DNA from: Entoloma clypeatum
Taxonomy: Eukaryota; Basidiomycota; Agaricomycetes; Agaricales; Entolomataceae
DNA: 64,000 nt
Assembly: GCA_963565915.1 (NCBI GenBank)
Contig: OY751487.1
Coordinates: forward strand, 186,001-250,000
Direction of reading: 5' to 3'
Shown here: positions 42,332 to 52,803 of the stretch, piece after piece
How positions within the stretch are numbered: position 1 is the stretch's first letter
How the letters are laid out: each line of letters starts with the position of its first letter
Made by a program: the position numbers and the translations under genes
Notes under the pieces: generated by a model
Told to the model about the DNA's origin: nothing
Seen by the model: the letters and a program-made list of their open reading frames with translations, nothing else
The model's database searches: none

Positions 42332-45300
42332 TAGTGTTTTGAAGTCGCATTACTTAACTCACATTAACTTAACCCCATGGTTAAGGTTAACAACTTTGGG
42401 TGTAGCAATAACTTAAGTTTAACCTCTGAGAAAGATTTTTGTTAACTTTTATTAACCGGTTTTAACCAGTTTTAACTGGTTAATCGGGCAGAAACTCAAT
42501 GCAAAAAATCCGGGGTCTTGGCTCAAGTTCACCGTACATCGTGGCTTCGAAACATGTTACATTACCATCTCAGATGATGTCAAGACCCTTAATTCATCTA
42601 CAACAATTCTATCATGATGAAATGATTATAGAGAAAAAAAAATTCGTTGGAGACAGAATCCTGTGGGCAAAGGTATAAGTGCTGAGCCAGATGATGATGA
42701 GGAAAACATCCTCCTACCTTCTCTCTCCCGTGGCTAGGGGAAACACTACGAAAGGAGCATCCTCTTGTGGTCAACCTCAGGCTACATCCTCAGCTGCTCG
42801 ATGGTCAGGACGAGGGCGAAGCCAAAGCCAAAGCTGACAAATATTGCAAGAAACAAAATAATTTGCTCATCGCGTATCAAAGGATGTTAGTGATGGCCTC
42901 ACTGCTCAGCATCAACTCATGATCCCAGCCTGCCACACTACAAAGAAGGAGATGACGGCTGATGTTGACTTGATGTTCCATCCATTAGAAACCGTTGAGT
43001 TCATTTATGACAACAAGGACAGTGACACTTTGACAGGGCATTACTGTAAGATCTGCAAGTATGTTCAAGCTCCTTATATCCGAAAAAGGGAAACTTACAT
43101 GTGCAAAGGGAGGACAACACTCTCATCGTGAAATACAGCTTGTGGAGGGCTTTCATTTTGAACAATAATTTGTCAACGCTGCGATATCACATCTGCAGTC
43201 ACTGGAACATTTACCAGGAGAGATGCAAGGAAGCTGGTATCAGCATGGTGCATCGCGCAGTCCCACCCACAGTCTTGAAAAAGTTGCAGGTTGCTGTGAA
43301 ACAGAAGGAAAAGCGACAGAGTACCCTTGATGTGACACTGGTGAATATTGTGCTACCGAAAGAATTCACGTGAGCACGAATCTTGCATGCAGTAGCCCAA
43401 TTCGTCGTCTGCAATGATCAGGTTTGTCCAAAATAGAAAAGCAAGACTCATCTAATTTATTCCACCTGTAGGCGCTCGCCGTCGCCAATGAGGTGACATT
43501 TCAAAACTGCCTTGTTGTGATGAGACCAGTGAGCTACCCAGTTTGCATGATGTCACTCAGTATATCCATAATGAGTTCGTCAAAGACCTGGAGAGTTTGA
43601 AAGAAGAGTTTTCGGTAAGTAAGATGGCACTCAAAATGTTGTAAAAGACCCTCAATACCTTTATTAGTCCAACGAGGGCAAGATATCAATCACGGCAGAT
43701 GGCTGGACAGCCGATACAATGAAGACTGGGTTCCTAGGCATGACAGCGCATTGGATTGCGGTGAAAGATGGGAAGTGGAAACTAAAGGCGGCCGTCATTG
43801 GATTCAAGGCGACGGAGGGCGGACACAATGGTGAGAACCTAGGGAGATACTTGGTGGGGCTGCTGGATAGAGTTGGCATCACCTCAGAGGAGTTGTCTCA
43901 TGTTTGTTGGTTTCTCACGCACAGCCTGTCACTGCCACTGATTAGATGCTGACAGCTTTTCAACGCAACACTCAATAACACGACTGTCAATGCAACGTCA
44001 TGCGAAGTCATTGAAGTTGTGCACAGATACCGGCAGCTTCCTGTGTGGAAGGCACAGAAAAACAAAGTCCCATAAGTCATTTATTAAATCTCAGTTGCAC
44101 TGATACTACGATCATTGTAGGTGTCTAGGGCATGTTGTCAACCTCAGCAATATTTCCATCATGGACCATATCACGAAGATCGCCGCTGTCGAAAATGCAA
44201 CTGCGATCTGGGAGTACGATCCCTCATTACCCAATAATCGCGTCCTCAATGGCTTGTTGGATGTCATTCGAATGATTGCAATCAAGGTATGTCGTGATAC
44301 ATCCTTGTGAGTTCCTACTGATTCAAAATTACATACAGATCCAAGTATCCAGTACACGCATCGATGTGTTTCAGAAACTGCAAGTCGAAGCCGGTTTCCA
44401 TGCAGCCCTCAAGATTCCCCTTCATTCGAACATCCGATGGGGCACTGCTGATGGAATGCTCAGTCGCGGATATGAACTCAAGGATGTATGTGATCGGTTT
44501 TACTTTCCTCAACAGTGTGCTGATTTCACATGTCTAGCCTATTGATCTTTTTATATCAACTGCTGATCAGCATTTTGGGCCCATGATGACAATCCGGAAG
44601 AATGGACGCATCTCCAAAAAGATACCATGGAGTGCCTTTCAGATGGAAGTGGATGATTGGCAACAGGTCGCCAATGTGCGAGACATCCTCAATGTATGTA
44701 CGTGATCTCTTTTATATTTCTGCTCACAATGTATTTTTCGAACAACGCCGACAGGATTCTAACCAATTTCAACAAGTTTTCTCAGGCAAAAAACATGCAA
44801 CCTTGTGGAGGGTCCTACCCTGCATTGAGGATCTTCTGAGTGCATGGGAGAAGAAAGCTGTAGACCCTTGTTTCACCCTATTTCACGGAGCCCTTCAAGA
44901 TGGTATCAAGAAGCTCAACAAATACTACTGCAAATTCGACGACATTCCCGCCATCCTCCTTTCCCTTTGTGAGTTTATTTTGTCTTAAGGCTTTCAATGT
45001 ATTTATTTGTTTAATAGTGATCCATCCATACTACGGACTTCCATACATCACACATAAATGGGGTGGGAAAAAGGAACAGGAGGCCAAAATTGATGAGGGG
45101 AATCTTGATGCGAAAGACTGGCAGGACAAGGCCCAGAAACTTCGGTAAGAATCAGTTTAATCAAATGTTTCAAGGAGCTGACCTATTATTAGCTGGAAGA
45201 ATATTGGAACAAGACCCACATTGCCACGTCTCACTCCACCACCATGTCATGTCCTGCCACTGTCGCTGCCTCTGGTGCCGTAGCTAGTTCCTCCAACGCT

Positions 45301-46226
45301 GGCGCTTCTTCTTCCATTTCCGTGCCCACTTTCCATGCCACCACTCACACCAAGAAACCAGCTGCATTCCGACCACCCGACAGCTATGATACTCATCGTC
45401 AAAGCCTTCTCAATAGTTGTTCGCCTTTCGACAGAGGATGGAGGGCCAAGATGCGGAAATACCTCGGTGCTATGCCATTTCCTGGAGTCGATCGGCATAC
45501 TGATATCATTGAATGGTGGCAGGTGTGTACGAGCATTCAACTATTCGATGTTCGTGCGGTGACATGGTCTTTTTAGGACAACAGGAAAGATTTCCCCATG
45601 TTCCGCTCTGTTACTCTCAACGTCCTCGCCATTCCGGCATCATCAGTGCCCTGCGAACATTTATTTTTGGCAGGGAAGCAGGTTGCAACTCACCGTCGAT
45701 CACATTTAGGGTCGGACCGCTTCGAGGAACTCCAGATCATGAGATCAGCCTGGAAGGATTCTATTGTGGACTTAGCTGGGTTCAATTCAAAGCTTGTGAC
45801 CGAGGTAAATATGTGTGAGTTTGAGTCTTTGCTATGTGATGATGAGGATGCTGCAGAGTGGGATGACGTGATGGCATGGCTGCTTTGACCTTTTCAATAC
45901 ATTATCATGAGCACATTTGTTTCATAAGGTTGTATCTATGATCTTAGGTTTTGGTTCAAGGATATTATATGTTCTCATTGCAGTTTTTTTGAACATGAGT
46001 TAGATTAACTCAGTTAATAAATTTAACTGGTTAATTGTGTTAAATAACCTTGAATAACTGGTTAAGACCAGTTATAACTGTACCTCAGCTGCTGGTCCTG
46101 AAATTTAACTGGTTAATAAAAGTTAAGTGAAGGTTAAGGACTTGTGGTATGATTTCTTAACCTAGTTAAGTCAGGTTAATGACTTTTGAGGCCATTAATT
46201 TAACTTAATGTGACTTCAAAACACTA
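42332..46226 (+). mobile_element. hAT DNA transposon (3,895 bp)
   Basis: Terminal inverted repeats tagtgttttgaagtc / gacttcaaaacacta, flanked by the 8-bp duplication gtctgaag at 42324-42331 and 46227-46234. An 8-bp duplication and TAG-type ends are diagnostic of hAT. Subterminal regions on both sides are rich in ttaac/gttaa motifs (42345-42480 and 46000-46200), as is common for transposase binding sites. It carries an intron-rich transposase. Confidence 0.97.
42919..45888 (+). pseudogene. hAT transposase, intron-rich, with an in-frame stop
   Basis: Exons are separated by short GT-AG introns, for example 43059-43138 and 43432-43471, and others near 43615-43670, 44286-44338, 44486-44575, 44967-45018, 45146-45190 and 45525-45578. 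Joined exons give a BED-type zinc finger (H-Y-C-K-I-C, then L-R-Y-H-x4-H), the RNase H-like core with I-T-A-D-G-W-T-A-D-T near 43690, and the C-terminal hAT dimerisation region with V-L-A-I-P-A-S-S-V-P-C-E-H-L-F near 45630-45670. A TGA at 43371-43373 interrupts the frame between the BED and core regions (probable CGA to TGA). The start upstream of 42919 is uncertain. Confidence 0.85.
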
Positions 46227-48029
46227 GTCTGAAGTTCGCTTTGACATTCCAGCGAACCTTAGTTTTGATCAGAGTGTTCAGGGCGGCCCCACTCTGGGAG
46301 TCCTGAATGTCAAAGTAAACTGTACACATATCTGCAGTCTTGGAATAGGTGACAATTCGAGCAGCAGATGTGAGGGCAACTTGTTTCCTCATGACTGCAA
46401 AGCAGTGTTTTGTGATGATTTTGCCAATGGCTTCAGACAAAATGGGTTCATCATTGAGGACGTGGGGCATGCTGGTCAACTTCAAGAAGGATTTGGATGA
46501 TGAAAGGTAGACATTTATTTCTGCATCGTCAGTTTCAAGCAAACGCTCAACAAACTTGCCGATGTTAGTGAGTTCAACTTTGGTGGGGACAACCCGACCT
46601 GTAGAGCTGATGGTTTTCATTCTCAGTCCTTCAGTACATAGATCAGCAGCCTCAAGAGAAAGAGGAGAGTTGAGATTTGCAAGCATTTCAAGCGCAGCCT
46701 TGTGAACCTCGTCACATTTCTTGAAAAGAGCCCATTTGGAGCTCGATATCATGACAAAGCACCTGTTGGCACCCTTGGTGGTCAAGGACACTCTGGGCTT
46801 AGAAGCCACAGGAGCCTTCAGGGTAGGAACATCGCCTCCAGTTTCTGCAGGCACTTTTCCCATAGGCTCAATGCTTGCTCCACTCTTGGCTTTGTTGGCA
46901 TAGGAAGGCCTAGGTCCTCTGGTTGTAAGCAGAGCCCTTAGGCAGTAAGGGCGGGAATGCCAACGTGTTGTCAATCCTGGGGGCTCACTTGACTGTTCCA
47001 GAGGGTAAACCCCTGGAAGGCTGGGCTGCTGGGGCAGGCGCCAAGGGTAAACCCTTGGTGCCACGTGGGATCAGGGCCTTACCAGAGCTAGGGGCTTTGG
47101 GAGTGGTGGGGGATTTGTGGGCTTGCCAAGAGTCCGACATGGAAGCCTCTGCCGACTGTGAAGTGGTGGGAGGGTTGGGAGGAGGAGAGGCCTTAGACTT
47201 ACCTTTCTCTTGGGAGGCAGGTGTTGGGGGTGGGGGGGGGAGGGATGTAGTCCTTGTGAATGAGGTTGCTGTCACCATTAAGACTAAAGCCAAGTTTGTC
47301 ACCCATAAGAGCAAAGAGCATGAAGAACTCATCTCTGAGGACTCCATTAGAAGCAATGGCGTCTCACGTGATGCCTTGAATGATGACCCACTGTGCCAAT
47401 GAAATGACGGCAGTGGAGAGGGTGGCCGTGTTGAGCCGAGTGAGGGTGCCACCAAAGTCGATAGCCTCACTGACAGTTTTGAGAGCAGAGCACATTGCGA
47501 CAAGGTTGGCCTCGCCGTCACCTGCCATGTTTATCTGTAGGTCATCCGGGGCAAGATGGTCCTTCAGATCATTGAGTACATAATCCAGGGTCCTCTCAAA
47601 AGTCACAAGTCCGGCATTAGTGGGAAGTGCAATAGATGAGTGCCTCGCTGCTTTGGCCTGCCCACTGAAGGGGCTGTCGCTGCGGTAAACAGTCTGGGTG
47701 GGAGCTAGAGGCCCCACAGAAATCAGTTGGTCAACATCAGGGAGAGTGTCGACATCAATCGGTTCCTCTGACCAGCTACCAGCAGGATCACCTTCCACAG
47801 GGCTGATGGATCCAAGGGCAGACTTGCGAGCCTTCTGCCTGAGACAAATCTCCTCAGCCTTATCAGATGGTGCAGGAGAGGATGGCAATTGAGCGTGATC
47901 AGCTGGTGACTCCAGCCAATCAGTGAGAGTGGGTGGTTTTGCAATGGATAGGGTGTCAATCCTGACAGATCTACCGATGGATGGAGGTTTTCAAGCTCGT
48001 CCACCAGCAGAGAAAGACGGAGGCTCATG

Positions 48030-48330
48030 TTGGAACAGCATATGATCACATCAACACCGGAGGTTATCACAGTGGGTGTGTCATCTTGCAGTCCTAGTAT
48101 ACTCTATGCTACGCGCTATGGAACATGTATTCTATGATAGAGGTGAAACCTACTACTAACCTTGAGAGGTGTTTGCAGATGGGGGTTACTCAGTAAGAGT
48201 GTTATATTGCACAGAGAATAAGGACAGTCTTATATACTAGTCTACTTATTTGTACATTATTTGTACATCATGGGATTGAGCACATGACGCTATTAGATGA
48301 AATATCTATAGGAGTGGAATTTGTTCAACA
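48030..48330 (-). repeat. Copia-4 3' LTR (left border approximate)
   Basis: Ends gttcaaca at 48330, followed by the polypurine-tract complement ctccccctca. A tatatactag lies near 48230. The left border is set at tgttggaacagcatatg by analogy with the Copia-3 LTR end, but only one LTR is visible, so it is approximate. Confidence 0.6.
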
Positions 48331-48839
48331 CTCCCCCTCAATGTGTATACATCAGATTTATGAAAATGTCAAGCCTAAATGTTGGCGACATTTTTCAAAG
48401 AGTTCCCGACTAAGATTTTTAGTTACGCAGGATTGGATGTGCCTTCAATGTACTCTACAGTGATCAATCCACGAGAGATGTACTCTCGGATGACGTGATA
48501 TCTTAGATTGATATGTTTAGTACGGCGTTCTTGTACAGGGTTGTTCCTAATAAAGATCGAGCCATGATTGTTGGCATAGATTGGGACATTCTGCATTAGG
48601 AAGCCAATCTCCTGGAAGAGTTGGATTACCCATTTTACTTGGCGGCCGCAATCGGACATCACCATGTACTCTGACTCAGTAGATGAGTGAGCAATAGTTT
48701 TTTGTAGACGACAAGTCCAGCCTACAGAAGCACCTGCAAGCTTCAGGAAAAAGCCGGTGCAGCTTCAATGCTTAATTTTGTCGGATGCCCAGTCAGAATC
48801 CGTGTAGGCATGTAAGCCCACATTTTGATCACCAGAATA

Positions 48840-50394
48840 CAGTGCCTCACAAAACTGATTCAATGTTTGTTGCTTTTTGAATGCCTTCAAGATAACTCTG
48901 CAAAGAATATCAATTGAATTAAATCTTTGGTATATAATTGAAAGCCCTACTTCAGGGCTTTCAGAATATAAAGGAATCATATGATTTAGATCAGAATCCA
49001 TGGAGATATGATTAAATTAAATCAGCAACTCATTGAATCAGTTTTGTGAGTACCTATGGCAATTATCAGAATCAAATGCTTCACTGGTTGTATGGTAACC
49101 AGTTGTCATGACTTACTGATGGAACTTGAATAGAACCCTGATGGATTGTCAAGGAAAGTTGTATAAGAAGAATCCAACCTCAACAGCCTCCATAATTAAT
49201 CATACGCCCTATCTCCTCTTCCCACAAGGAAAACATTCTTTCTCTGGCCTCCAATGGTCACTCCACTCGTCATATTGCCTCTAACCTGGGTGTCAGCCAA
49301 CCAACTGTCTCCAGAGTGCTTCAGAATCTTCTTTCTCATCACAATCTCTCTTCTGGTGGTCGTCCATCCAAGCTTTCTCCCACCAACACACGAAACATAC
49401 TTTCACAAATCACCTCAGGGAGAGCCTCCAATGCTGTGCAGGCTACCAAACACATCAACACTGTCATCTCCAATCCTGTCTCCCCAGAAACTGTGAGAAG
49501 GGTTCTCAGAAAACATGAATTCAAGGCTGTAACAACGAAGAAAAGACCTTTCTTAAAGGCCATACATCGGAAGAGGCGGTTGGCATTTGCTATGAAGCGC
49601 AGGGAATGGACAGTGGAGGACTGGAAGAGGGTCATTTGGTCAGATGAGACCAAAATCAACAGGTTTGGGTCAGATGGCAAGGAATGGGTCTGGAAAAAGA
49701 AGGGTGAGGGGCTTATTGAAAGAGAGGTTCAGGGCACAGTCAAGTTTGGGGGAGGAAATATTTTTGGTTTGGGGTTGTATGGGTTGGGAAGGTGTGGGGA
49801 GACTTGCAGAGGTTGAGGGAAGGATGGATTGCTGCCCAGCATGGAGGAGAGTGGAATCTCTGAAGAGGAGATCATTTTTCAGCAGGACAATGACCCCAAG
49901 CACACCTCCAAGAAGGCCAAAAAATGGATGGACAGCAAGAATATTGCTCTGCTGGATTGGCCTGCACAGTCCCCAGACCTCAAAGGAAGCTGAATGAATA
50001 TCCAACACCACCCAAGGGAGTCTGGGAGATTTGGGACAGAGCAGCAGAGGTGTGGAATAATATAGAGCCAGAAGTGTGTCAAAACCTGATAGAAAGTATG
50101 CCAAGAAGGGTAGAGGCAGTAATCAAAGCTAAGGGGGGTAATACCAAGTACTAAAGTATAAAATACTGTATTTATTGTACATACTCACAAAACTGATTCA
50201 ATGAGTCCCTGGAGTGATTTGATCATATATTGATCATTTTTTATGGAAATTACATAATTATTGCAGATTCCGAGAGTCCTGAAGCAGGGCTTTTAACTGG
50301 GTACCAATACCTTCTTTTGATTGGCATTATTTGCAAAGTTATTTTGAAGGTATTCACAAAATAGGAAACATTGAATCAGTTTTGTGAGGCACTG
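48840..50394 (+). mobile_element. Tc1-type DNA transposon (1,555 bp)
   Basis: Flanked by TA at 48838-48839 and 50395-50396. Inverted repeats of about 215 bp start cagtgcctcacaaaactg. The same 20-base block (ctcacaaaactgattcaatg) occurs four times: 48846-48865, inverted 49031-49050, direct 50184-50203, inverted 50369-50388. Each arm also has a small hairpin (gaaagccct/agggctttc at 48939-48963). Inserted in Copia-4 Pol. Confidence 0.95.
49190..50154 (+). pseudogene. Tc1-type transposase, defective
   Basis: N-terminal helix-turn-helix (S-L-A-S-N-G-H-S-T-R-H-I-A and V-S-Q-P-T-V-S-R near 49240-49320), second DNA-binding part (G-R-P-S-K-L-S), and the DDE core: first Asp in W-S-D-E-T-K-I near 49640, second in Q-Q-D-N-D-P-K-H near 49885. 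A frameshift occurs near 49760. After S-P-D-L (about 49980) the sequence jumps to R-K-L-N-E-Y-P, deleting the N-P-I-E-x-x-W block that holds the third catalytic residue. No ATG is obvious. It cannot be active. Confidence 0.88.
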
Positions 50395-50722
50395 TACGTC
50401 AGTCGGTAATCAGAAGTGCCCACAAGGTAGCAGATTATATACTTCGCTTTATCAATGTGTTCCTGAGTAGGATTTGCCGAGAACTGTGATAACGTGATCA
50501 CAGCAAAGGCAATGTCAGGTTGTGTACCCATCATTAAATATAGCAGAGGCCCTATAATCTGCTGAAATTGTGATCGAAGCGCAGCAGTGGCGATGCCAGC
50601 ATTTGCTGTTGGCTTGTATCCAGTAGGTAGAGGAGTCTTGGCAATCATTGCATTTGTCATGCCGAATCTCTCTACTACTTTCTGTAAATAAGCACATTGA
50701 TCGATCATGATTGTGTTCTTGG

Positions 50723-50775
50723 TATTGAACAGCATGCCTACATACGCAGGGAAGCCTGGGTAAGATACTCACATT
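50723..50775 (-). repeat. Copia-3 3' LTR, outer part
   Basis: tattgaacagc to actcacatt. The rest of this LTR continues at 57351 after Gypsy-3. It matches 63015-63067. Confidence 0.9.
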
Positions 50776-51142
50776 TGTTACGGACTAACGACTACGGACG
50801 TATACGCTTACTTTTCATTTTTACTCATCGGCCCCCGCTTACACATATCGTATTACACTTTATTCCTTTTAGTATACTTCGCTCCCGCGCTGACTCGCTT
50901 TCCGCAGCCGTCTGACTCATTCCGCAGTCATCTTACTCAGACGCACTGCCTTCCGCAGTTATCTTACTCAGATACACTGCCTTACGCAGTACTGACTCAT
51001 ATGCTATCGCCTATAGTCAGTACCTATATAAACCCTTTGTACTATAGCTAGATTCCTTAGATTTAGCAATCACATTGCTCTTCGCCTTTCCATCTTCCTG
51101 CATACTCTGCCCGAACCTTGGAACGGTTTGTTACGCATAACA
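50776..51142 (+). repeat. Gypsy-3 5' LTR
   Basis: 367 bp, identical by eye to 56984-57350. TATA box tatataaa at 51025-51032; inferred RNA start at 51059. Confidence 0.96.
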
Positions 51143-51144
51143 AG

Positions 51145-51155
51145 TTGCTAAATCT
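51145..51155 (+). promoter_or_regulatory. Gypsy-3 self-primer binding site
   Basis: ttgctaaatct pairs exactly with agatttagcaa at 51059-51069. A second pairing, ttgctcttcgc (51075-51085) with gcgaagagagcaa (51173-51185, two-base bulge), would stabilise the fold. Confidence 0.8.
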
Positions 51156-51933
51156 CGTTAGGTTCGCCCAGAGCGAAGAGAGCAACTACCAGACGAGTCA
51201 AGACGTCGCGCTTCTTTGAAGACTTCACCAGTAACCCATTCAGCACGCCAGAAGCCCGACAGGAGGAGCTAAGTCCTCGAGACAGTATCGATTTTACGCT
51301 TATCCAGCAGTACATCGAATCGGAGATCCGTCGCATCCTACAGCAGGTGCTTGACGAAGAACTAGACAACGACGAGCATCGCCCCCACGGCGAGATAGCA
51401 GAGAGCATCCATCTTGCTCGGCAACACCAGATCGCGCGTTACAACGCCCGACAGAACGAACTCGAAAGCTTTCGCGTTCAAGAAGGACCTCAGACAGGTC
51501 GGATCACAGAGATCAGAGAGTTTATCGGTGTCCAGACAACCGTTATCAGAAGATTGATTAGGACGCTCACATCGAGACGTCCCAGAGCCGCATCACCACG
51601 TCTTACTCGAAGCAGCAGATCTACGCCCACTTCACCGCCAACGAGCAACAGACCGAGTACAACCGTTGGGCACGAAACGAGAGACTTGACCCCTTCTCGC
51701 GACCAACAGACGCGCAGGAACAGAGATTCCTTAGAGATCTACAGAGGAAATACCCCGAACGTTTTGCCACCGATTCCGCCGACGAGTCCCCTGACGAATT
51801 TACTTTTGACTCCGCGCAGTCAGATACCGAACAGACGCCTAGAACAGGGACTGATTTTCAACCCCTACCTATATCCCGAACCCCATCTTCATCCCAACAA
51901 TCCGACACCTCTCCTACTCCGCAGGTTCTAGAC
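51156..51933 (+). other. Gypsy-3 leader with two long ATG-less frames
   Basis: One frame is open from 51152 to 51931; its first half reads as a charged, helical protein. The Gag frame is open from about 51560 into the Gag ATG and reads as a natural acidic protein (Y-A-H-F-T, R-N-E-R-L-D-P-F, F-L-R-D-L-Q-R-K-Y-P). The change from one good frame to the other is a -1 step near 51555. No ATG opens either. Confidence 0.5.
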
Positions 51934-52803
51934 ATGGCAGAAGCACCGACAGTACAAACAATGGATACATCCAAGATCATCAAGGATCCTGGGATGTTCA
52001 AAGACAGACACACCTTCGACGAGTGGTGGAAAGCCACCAAATTATACATCAGGTTCCAGAAGGGCCTGTCCGATGATCAGAAGATTCTTGCGGTGTTATC
52101 CCGCATGATGGAAGGGTCCGGTAAACACTGGGCCAGCAACAAGTTAGACGTTCTTGCCACCGATGGCGAGAACATCACCTGGTTAGGATTCTCAGACGAC
52201 ATCGCTACGCGATTCTCTATTGCCAACAAGTCGGCAGCGGCCAAGGCGAAACTCGAAGTCCTGAAACAGGAGAAACGCACCATCGACGAATTCTTGGACG
52301 AATTCGAAGAGATCTTGAAGCTGTCAAACCTTGGCGAAGAAACCGGGAAATACATCCTGGAAAAGAATGTCAACCGCAGAATTTCTGAACAAGTGGCTAG
52401 CGATGGCAAGACGTACACTGATTACGCAAAGGAGATCCGAAACAAGGGACGACAGATGGAGGGACATGCATTAGTCATCCGAGGGGGTGGCGACACACGC
52501 ACCGGATCGGGTACCACTTATGGTGGTCAAGGCAAAGCCATGGAGATCGACAAAGCAGGAGTAGCCCGTTGCTACAACTGTCAGCGCTTTGGTCACCTTG
52601 CCAAAGACTGCAAAGCCCCGAAGAAGAAAGATGGTCGCAAGTGTTTCAACTGCGACCAAGAAGGACATATCGCGCGCAACTGCCGCAAGCCGAAGAAGAA
52701 CTCTGGAAAGATTAGGAAGGTGTCTGATGGAGATACCGATGATGACGATGAAACCATCACCATAGAGACCGATGAGAAGGATTTTCCCGAAGGGTCCGAT
52801 TAA
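51934..52803 (+). CDS. Gypsy-3 Gag, intact, two zinc knuckles
   Basis: 289 residues. The N-terminal part, to about residue 170, is the Retrotrans_gag-type capsid domain (W-W-K-A-T-K-L-Y, W-A-S-N-K-L-D, T-I-D-E-F-L-D-E-F-E). Two CCHC knuckles lie at about residues 213-226 and 235-248, then an acidic tail. It forms the particle and packages element RNA. The frame upstream of the ATG is also open, so a longer Gag is possible. Pol follows in the -1 frame. Confidence 0.92.
   Translation: MAEAPTVQTMDTSKIIKDPGMFKDRHTFDEWWKATKLYIRFQKGLSDDQKILAVLSRMMEGSGKHWASNKLDVLATDGENITWLGFSDDIATRFSIANKSAAAKAKLEVLKQEKRTIDEFLDEFEEILKLSNLGEETGKYILEKNVNRRISEQVASDGKTYTDYAKEIRNKGRQMEGHALVIRGGGDTRTGSGTTYGGQGKAMEIDKAGVARCYNCQRFGHLAKDCKAPKKKDGRKCFNCDQEGHIARNCRKPKKNSGKIRKVSDGDTDDDDETITIETDEKDFPEGSD

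Larger units (their letters stand above)
41752..48028 (-). pseudogene. LINE-C ORF1 (Gag-like), interrupted by hAT
   Basis: The N-terminal part at 48028-46235 is broken by frameshifts near 47900 and 46980; the C-terminal part lies at 42323-41752. It carries the same zinc-knuckle region as LINE-A (C-G-G-P-H-H-V-D-N, C-R-N-C-G-E-D-H near 42210-42050), although nine bases are missing after the hAT site. The ORF1 stop seen in LINE-A (ggt tga) is ggt gga here, so the frame reads a few codons further. Confidence 0.8.
39685..48050 (-). mobile_element. LINE-C: Tad-like LINE, split by hAT and a solo LTR
   Basis: Same family as LINE-A, on the minus strand. Segments: 48050-46227 (5' part), 42331-41137 and 40205-39685. 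Removing the hAT element and the 931-bp insert restores collinearity with LINE-A. The 3' part stops at the inverted junction with LINE-A. The 5' border against the Copia-4 LTR is not exact. Confidence 0.85.
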
